Part shown: one piece after another, positions 60,063 through 64,000 of the stretch
How positions within the stretch are numbered: the first letter of the stretch is position 1
Layout: every line of letters begins with the position of its first letter
Source: Amycolatopsis aidingensis
GTDB taxonomy: Bacteria > Actinomycetota > Actinomycetes > Mycobacteriales > Pseudonocardiaceae
Assembly: GCF_018885265.1 (NCBI RefSeq)
Contig: NZ_CP076538.1
Span: forward strand, 7,538,001-7,602,000
Length of the DNA stretch: 64,000 bases
Direction: 5' to 3'
Translations under genes and position numbers: made by a program
The notes under the pieces: generated by a model
The model's database searches: none
Seen by the model: the letters and a program-made list of their open reading frames with translations, nothing else
Told to the model about the DNA's origin: nothing

Positions 60063-60791
60063 TCACTTCAGGTGCCGGACGAAGAACCGGTTCCCGTCCT
60101 CTGCCTCGAACCACGGGACGCCGGTGTGCCCGCCCATATTGGCGTGCAGCGTCTTCTCCGTGGAGCCGAAGGCGTCGAACAGGTCCAGGGCCAGCCGCCG
60201 GTCGTTTCCTTCGTCGTCCCACTGCAGCAGGACCTGCAGCGGGATGGTGACCTGCCGGGCCTCGTCGAACAGAGCGCGGGGCACGAAACTCCCTGCGAAC
60301 AGAAGGGCGGCCGAGATGCGCGGCTCGACCACAGCCAGCCGGATGCCGATGGCGATCACCCCTCCCGCGTAACCGACCGGGCCACCGATCTCGGGCAGCG
60401 CAAGGAGTGCGCTCAGGGCGGCCTGCCATTCCGGGACCGCCTTGCCGACCAGTGGGAGGACGAGCCGGTCGACGATCTCGTCGACCGGCTCGCCGGCCTC
60501 CAGCGCCCGGCGCAGGTCGGCGCGGGCCTCCTCGGCTGCGGCGGAACGCGGCCGAGCACCGCTCCAGGGAAGCTCGATAGTTGCGGCCGCGAAGCCCTCC
60601 GCCGCGGAGTGCTGGGCCCTGGCCACCAGCCGGGGGTACATCTTGCGTAGTCCGCCGGGGTGGCCGACCAGGATCAGCGGCGCCGGTGCGGGTGTGAATC
60701 CGGGCGTCCACAGGATGCCGGGGATCGCGCCGAGGGTGAATTCGCGCTCGAGGACACCGTCGTCGAGGCGCTGTTCGGCAGTGAATCGCAT
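60063..60791 (-). CDS. alpha/beta hydrolase-fold protein, nucleophile apparently missing
   Basis: 242 residues. Fold landmarks: PLILVGHPGGLRKMYPRLVA near 38 (oxyanion strand), GFAAATIELPWSGARPR near 68, LLFAGSFVPRALFDEARQVT near 162, VLLQWDDEGNDRRLALDLFD near 187 (acid loop) and the His in MGGHTGVPWFE near 218. At the nucleophile elbow the sequence reads GPVGYAGGVIAIGIRL (near 137) with Ala where G-x-S-x-G expects Ser. It may be a non-catalytic binder. ATG 60791 with AAAGGG upstream. It stands 34 bp from the convergent SDR gene. Confidence 0.8.
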   Translation of the reverse strand: MRFTAEQRLDDGVLEREFTLGAIPGILWTPGFTPAPAPLILVGHPGGLRKMYPRLVARAQHSAAEGFAAATIELPWSGARPRSAAAEEARADLRRALEAGEPVDEIVDRLVLPLVGKAVPEWQAALSALLALPEIGGPVGYAGGVIAIGIRLAVVEPRISAALLFAGSFVPRALFDEARQVTIPLQVLLQWDDEGNDRRLALDLFDAFGSTEKTLHANMGGHTGVPWFEAEDGNRFFVRHLK

Positions 60792-60971
60792 GGTCGTGCC
60801 CTTTCGGGAGTGCTCGGAACGGCGCTCCCGGACGACCTATCGCCCGACCGTGACCCCGGAGGGGAGCACCCATGTCGATACGTTCACGGGTACCACCTCC
60901 TCGTTCTCTCGCACGGTCGCCGGAAAACTAGCAGTGGTCGCTGTGGTCCGCCAACAGGTATTCCGGCTTGG

Positions 60972-61376
60972 TCAGGGTGTGGCCGTTGGGTCGGGTCGGC
61001 GGGCGGGCTGGAACAGTTCGACGAGGTTGCCAGCGGGGTCGGCGAGCAGGATCTGCCGTCCGCCGGGCCCGGCGACGACGTCGCTGCGAAAAGACAGTCC
61101 GGCGTCGCGGAGCCGGGTGATCTCGGCATCGAGGTCCTCGACGGTGAGGTGGATGCGGTTGCGGCCAGCGGTGGTGGCGTCGTCAGGGGTGGCGCGGGTG
61201 CCCGAGCTGGCGGGCCCGGACAGCAGCAGCCGCAGCGGGCCGCGGAGCACGTCGGCGAAGGCCGGTACGGCACTGGTGTTGAGCGTGAAGCCGAGGTAGC
61301 TGGTGTAGAAGTCGATCGCGGCCTGCACATCGTCAACGAGGTAACGGACGCTGGCGGTGTGATCGGGTGTGGTCAC
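60972..61376 (-). CDS. VOC family protein in the ars-like operon
   Basis: 134 residues from GTG 61376 with AGGAGA 7 bases upstream. VOC repeats: SVRYLVDDVQAAIDFYTSYL near 9 with GFTL, and IHLTVEDLDAEITRLRDAGL near 75, metal residues His76 and Glu near 122 (GNLVELFQP). No Cys occurs at all, so it cannot be a C-As lyase of ArsI type, which needs a Cys pair. Follows the ArsR-ArsC fusion by 11 bp and is probably cotranscribed. Function open. Confidence 0.82.
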   Translation of the reverse strand: MTTPDHTASVRYLVDDVQAAIDFYTSYLGFTLNTSAVPAFADVLRGPLRLLLSGPASSGTRATPDDATTAGRNRIHLTVEDLDAEITRLRDAGLSFRSDVVAGPGGRQILLADPAGNLVELFQPARRPDPTATP

Positions 61377-61387
61377 GGCGGAATCTC

Positions 61388-62167
61388 CTATCGGTTGGTG
61401 GTGGCGAGGCCAGGCAGCAGGTGCCGGATCCGGATATCGATGTCTGCCGCGGTCCGCTGGAAGGCGGCGTAGCTGGCTTGGTCGGTGTCGTCGGCCCTGG
61501 CCGGCTCGGGGATGCTCCAGTGGACCCGCCGCGAGTGGCTGCCGAACTCGGGACAGACCTCGCGAGCCTTGTCGCACAGGGTGATCACGTGGTCGAACCG
61601 GCGACCGGTGAGAGCGTCGAGGTGCCGGGGGCACTGGTCGTACGTGTCGATGCCGAACACCTCACGCAGGACCCGGATGGTGTTGGGGTGCAGGCGGGGT
61701 TGGGGACGACTGCCTGCGCTGGCCACGGTCACCTGGTCGGCGGCGTGGTGGCGCAGCAGGGCTTCGGCGATCGGTGAGCGGACGCTGTTGCCGGTGCACA
61801 CGAACAGCACGGCGATACGGCGGGAGCGCAGCTGCCCAGCCGGAGGAACTGGTGGTGCGGCGTCCCGGCACAGCGAGGGGTGCAGCGCGGCACCACTGGC
61901 GGCCAGCGCATCGGCGCAACGGTCCAGATCCAGGTGGTAATAGCTGTCCCGCCCGTCGAAGCTGCTGCGCGTGGCGGTGACCAGTCCGCCGTCGCGTAGC
62001 AGCCGCAGGTGGTAGGACACCACGTTCTGTGGCTGGTCGACCCGGGCCACCAGCTCACGGACCCGGTGGTCACTGTTGGAGAGTTCGGTCAGCAGCCGCC
62101 AGCGCAGCGGGTGGGCGGCCAGCCGGACGAACGTCGGCGGGCTGGCGAGTTGACCCGAGGGAACCAT
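61388..62167 (-). CDS. ArsR regulator fused to low-molecular-weight phosphatase (arsenate reductase type)
   Basis: 259 residues from ATG 62167 (leaderless -10 TAATGT at 62175-62180). An N-terminal winged HTH (about 10-95: LAAHPLRWRLLTELSNSDHR and NVVSYHLRLLRDGGLV) is joined to an LMW-PTP/ArsC domain (about 115-259) with the P-loop VCTGNSVRS near 122-130 (C-x5-R) and the acid in IPEPARADDTDQASY near 220. Cys near 179 (DQCPR), 197 (TLCDKA) and 205 (REVCPEF) could act in thiol reduction. Sensor and arsenate-reduction roles follow from the fusion; arsenic was not proven. Confidence 0.88.
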   Translation of the reverse strand: MVPSGQLASPPTFVRLAAHPLRWRLLTELSNSDHRVRELVARVDQPQNVVSYHLRLLRDGGLVTATRSSFDGRDSYYHLDLDRCADALAASGAALHPSLCRDAAPPVPPAGQLRSRRIAVLFVCTGNSVRSPIAEALLRHHAADQVTVASAGSRPQPRLHPNTIRVLREVFGIDTYDQCPRHLDALTGRRFDHVITLCDKAREVCPEFGSHSRRVHWSIPEPARADDTDQASYAAFQRTAADIDIRIRHLLPGLATTNR

Positions 62168-62174
62168 GTGGCGC

Positions 62175-62180
62175 ACATTA
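62175..62180 (-). promoter_or_regulatory. -10 hexamer TAATGT of the arsR-arsC gene
   Basis: On the minus strand it ends 7 bases before ATG 62167; the operators lie directly upstream. Confidence 0.5.
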
Positions 62181-62181
62181 C

Positions 62182-62215
62182 ATCAAATAAACTTGATACA
62201 TCAAACCTATTTGAT
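62182..62215. promoter_or_regulatory. two ArsR/SmtB-type operators
   Basis: ATCAA-N6-TTGAT occurs twice, both perfect (62182-62197 and 62200-62215), centres 18 bp apart, between the -10 and -35 region of the arsR-arsC gene. ATCAA-N6-TTGAT is the known half-site pattern of actinobacterial ArsR repressors, so autorepression is strongly suggested. Confidence 0.8.
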
Positions 62216-62232
62216 GAAGTACCAGCGCAGGA

Positions 62233-62871
62233 TCAGTAGGACATGCGTGGTGTGCCCTCATGGCCGGCGCGCAGTACCGCCGTGACCAGGGTTTCCTCCA
62301 GCCAGTCCTGGTACTCGCCGGGGGACCAGCCCGCATCCAGCACCAGGCTGTCGTGCACGTCGGCGCTCATCAGCGCCACGGCGATATCGGCCGCCCTGGG
62401 ATGGATCCGGTGCCCCGCGGCACGAATGCGCTGGACGACCAGCTCCACCCCGAGCCGGTTGCGCCGCTGCCCCTCCGCCCTGGTGGCCGCGATATCCGGG
62501 TCGACCGCGGCGCCCGAGTCGAGGATCCGGACGATATCGCCGCAGCGCTCGCGGACCTGGCGGGCGGCCCGCGCCAGCAGGCCGAGCAGTCGCACCGGAT
62601 CGGTCATCCCCTCCGCCTCGGCGATCAGGTCCGGCAGGCCCGCCTCCTCGTCCAGCAGGTCGACCAGCCCGCCGAGGACGCCGGCCTTGGAACCGAAATG
62701 CGCGTAGATCGTCTGCGGCGCCACCCCGGCCTCGGTGGCGATCAGCCGGATCGGGGTGCGGGCGTACCCGCGCTCGGCGAACAGCCCGCGGGCCGCAGTG
62801 AGGATGGTGCGCAGGGTCAGCGCCTCGCGCCGGTCGCGCAGCCGGACGATGCCGGGCAGGTCCGCGGTCAT
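62233..62871 (-). CDS. TetR/AcrR-family regulator
   Basis: 212 residues; ATG 62871 with GGAG upstream. HTH about 20-65 (TILTAARGLFAERGYARTPI and RLIATEAGVAPQTIYAHFGS), then the ligand domain with DPVRLLGLLARAARQVRERC near 92. It probably controls the divergent SnoaL-like gene; TAGAA and TTCTA half-sites lie in the 59-bp gap (62884-62888, 62914-62918). Confidence 0.9.
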   Translation of the reverse strand: MTADLPGIVRLRDRREALTLRTILTAARGLFAERGYARTPIRLIATEAGVAPQTIYAHFGSKAGVLGGLVDLLDEEAGLPDLIAEAEGMTDPVRLLGLLARAARQVRERCGDIVRILDSGAAVDPDIAATRAEGQRRNRLGVELVVQRIRAAGHRIHPRAADIAVALMSADVHDSLVLDAGWSPGEYQDWLEETLVTAVLRAGHEGTPRMSY

Positions 62872-62930
62872 GTAGGCTCCATTTAGAACGTTGTTCCAAC
62901 AATCAAAACGTCATTCTAGCGGAGGTGACC

Positions 62931-63359
62931 ATGACCGTCGCACGGATCATTGCCGAACTGGCCCGGGCGTGGAACGCGGGTGACGGCACCGCCTGGGCCG
63001 CGAACTTCGCCGAGGACGCGGACTTCGTCGACGTGGTGGGCCGGGTGCAGCACGGCAGGGAGGTGATCGGCAGGGAGCACCAGAAGATCTTCGACACCAT
63101 CTACCGGGGAAGCAGGCTGGAGATCCGCGAGCTGGGCAGCCGCCCGCTCGCCGAGGGCATCCGGCTGGTGCACACCGGCTCCACCCTGGAGGTACCCGCC
63201 GGGCCGCGGGCGGGAAGCTGGCGGGCGATCCAGACGAAGATCATCCGAAACGGCGAGATCCTGGCTTTCCACAACACCGGGCGGGACAGCCTGGCCGCGT
63301 TCACGAACGAGGACGAGGAGCTGTCCCGGCGGGATCCGCTGGACTGGCAGGGTTCCTGA
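62931..63359 (+). CDS. SnoaL-like / SgcJ-EcaC family protein
   Basis: 142 residues from ATG 62931, with GGAGGTGA 3-5 bases upstream. Typical NTF2-like fold: IIAELARAWNAGDGTAWAAN near 5, FAEDADFVDVVGRVQHGREV near 25, IREHQKIF-type helix, IQTKIIRNGEILAFHNT near 102. Members are small polyketide-associated cyclases or ligand binders. Probably regulated by the divergent TetR. Confidence 0.85.
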   Translation: MTVARIIAELARAWNAGDGTAWAANFAEDADFVDVVGRVQHGREVIGREHQKIFDTIYRGSRLEIRELGSRPLAEGIRLVHTGSTLEVPAGPRAGSWRAIQTKIIRNGEILAFHNTGRDSLAAFTNEDEELSRRDPLDWQGS

Positions 63360-63369
63360 GACGACTGGT

Positions 63370-63762
63370 TCAGGGGATCGCCAGGCCCGCGCGGCGCAGT
63401 TCCTCCTCCACCCGCAGCCGCTCGGCCGCGCGCTCGATACCGTCGAGCTCGGCCTCCAGCCGGTGCGGCACCTCCACCGCGCGGCAGGCCTGGACCAGCA
63501 GCGCGTCATAGGCCTGGTTGGTGGCGCGGCGCCGGACCACCGGCGCACCCTGGCGCAGGGTGCGCAGCGACCGGTGTACCCGGCGCAGGTCGGCGGCGAG
63601 CCGTTCGATCGGCGGCAGGTCCGGCTGGGCGCGGCGGCGCCGGCAGGCCAACCGGGTGACCAGCCGGGCCAGCTTCGGCAGCAACCAGAACCCGGCCGTC
63701 GGAGCCACCACGACGGCCAGGTACAGCAGCACGTTGCCGAGCGGGAACCCGCTGGGGGTCAT
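63370..63762 (-). CDS. membrane-anchored helical protein
   Basis: 130 residues from ATG 63762 (TAGCAT 5 bases upstream suggests a leaderless start). One N-terminal helix about 8-30 (LGNVLLYLAVVVAPTAGFWL) and a basic, helical, coiled-coil-like cytoplasmic part (IERLAADLRRVHRSLRTLRQ near 53, LEAELDGIERAAERLRVEEE near 103). Not recognised. The downstream SnoaL gene converges on it. Confidence 0.65.
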   Translation of the reverse strand: MTPSGFPLGNVLLYLAVVVAPTAGFWLLPKLARLVTRLACRRRRAQPDLPPIERLAADLRRVHRSLRTLRQGAPVVRRRATNQAYDALLVQACRAVEVPHRLEAELDGIERAAERLRVEEELRRAGLAIP

Positions 63763-63770
63763 ACCCCATG

Positions 63771-64000
63771 CTAGGGCGCGCCAGCGGGTTCCGGCAGTGC
63801 TGCCAGCCTGCGCACCAGCGCGAGCCCGAGGAGCGCACCGGCTAGGCACTGTCCGGCGTGCACCAGCAACGGCAGGGAGAGGTCCAGCAACGTAGACCAC
63901 TCGCCGGTCAGCGCGCCCGCGCTGCCCACACCCCAGAACCCCTGGGCGAACATGGCGGCCGAACCGGTCCAGGCCAGCACCATCGGCACTCGCACCCGGC
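63771..64000 (-). CDS. membrane protein, N-terminal part cut by the window edge
   Basis: The frame is open to the window edge; a GTG at 63995 is one possible start, giving 74 residues. Two hydrophobic helices are visible: VLAWTGSAAMFAQGFWGVGS and LSLPLLVHAGQCLAGALLGL. It ends 8 bp before the next leftward gene, so they may form an operon. Not recognised. Confidence 0.55.
   Translation of the reverse strand, partial: RVRVPMVLAWTGSAAMFAQGFWGVGSAGALTGEWSTLLDLSLPLLVHAGQCLAGALLGLALVRRLAALPEPAGAP

Overview
The window is very GC-rich, densely coding DNA from an actinobacterium, most likely a member of the Pseudonocardiaceae (Amycolatopsis, Prauserella or Saccharomonospora type). The evidence is gene content and order. 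From 37.4 to 58.3 kb it follows the mycobacterial order ino1 - padR - DUF5318 - ponA1 - GT87 - rpsF - ssb - rpsR - rplI - dnaB. It also has GTP-dependent PEP carboxykinase, an F420-type LLM oxidoreductase, SigE-like sigma factors, ESX/EspG proteins and many GTG starts. At least eleven genes carry a -10 hexamer 6-8 bases before the start codon, the mark of leaderless transcription. In actinobacteria the rpsF-dnaB segment usually lies near oriC. No rRNA, tRNA, CRISPR array or intact transposon was seen.

Layout. 0-5 kb: tail of a secreted TAP-type peptidase, a sigma-factor/membrane-protein operon, a small XRE regulator and an Nramp-like transporter without the usual metal-binding motifs. 3.8-8.5 kb: DUF6297 permease + ABC ATPase + LLM oxidoreductase, then pckG with a long hairpin in its leader. 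8.8-14.1 kb: a leftward cluster of two dynamin-like GTPases (IniC- and IniA-like) with a GrpE-like protein between them, a small membrane protein and an acidic Ca-binding-repeat protein. 14.2-19.3 kb: a two-component system, an SRPBCC/VOC pair and an ABC exporter. 19.6-22.3 kb: a conserved hypothetical, an SMP-30-like propeller, trmB and a small membrane protein. 22.5-28 kb: an FtsX/MacB-type ABC system divergent from a second two-component system. 28-37 kb: amidohydrolase, old yellow enzyme/MerR pair, SDR, PhoX phosphatase with a PHO-box-like site, MFS exporter, HAD phosphatase and a second SigE-like operon.

37.4-58.3 kb is the conserved core: inositol phosphate synthase and PadR, the DUF5318 protein, bifunctional PBP PonA, two GT87 mannosyltransferase-like proteins, endonuclease IV, three tandem paralogous surface proteins, and rpsF-ssb-rpsR-rplI. 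A four-gene ESX substrate module (PE-like, DUF3558 lipoprotein, PPE-like, EspG) sits between rplI and dnaB. dnaB has an in-frame class 3 intein in its Walker A motif. The 505 bp before dnaB hold five co-oriented DnaA-box-like sites, a TATAAT -10 and a perfect mycobacterial-type SOS box.

58.3-64 kb is accessory: MmyB-type regulator/SDR pair, an alpha/beta hydrolase that seems to lack its nucleophile, an ArsR-ArsC fusion with two perfect ATCAA-N6-TTGAT operators, a TetR/SnoaL pair and two membrane proteins at the edge.

The main functional themes are cell-envelope construction and sensing (PonA, GT87, Ino1, surface proteins, ESX substrates, dynamins, two-component/ABC pairs) and replication control (ssb, dnaB). 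All assignments come from reading the sequence; no database search was run.
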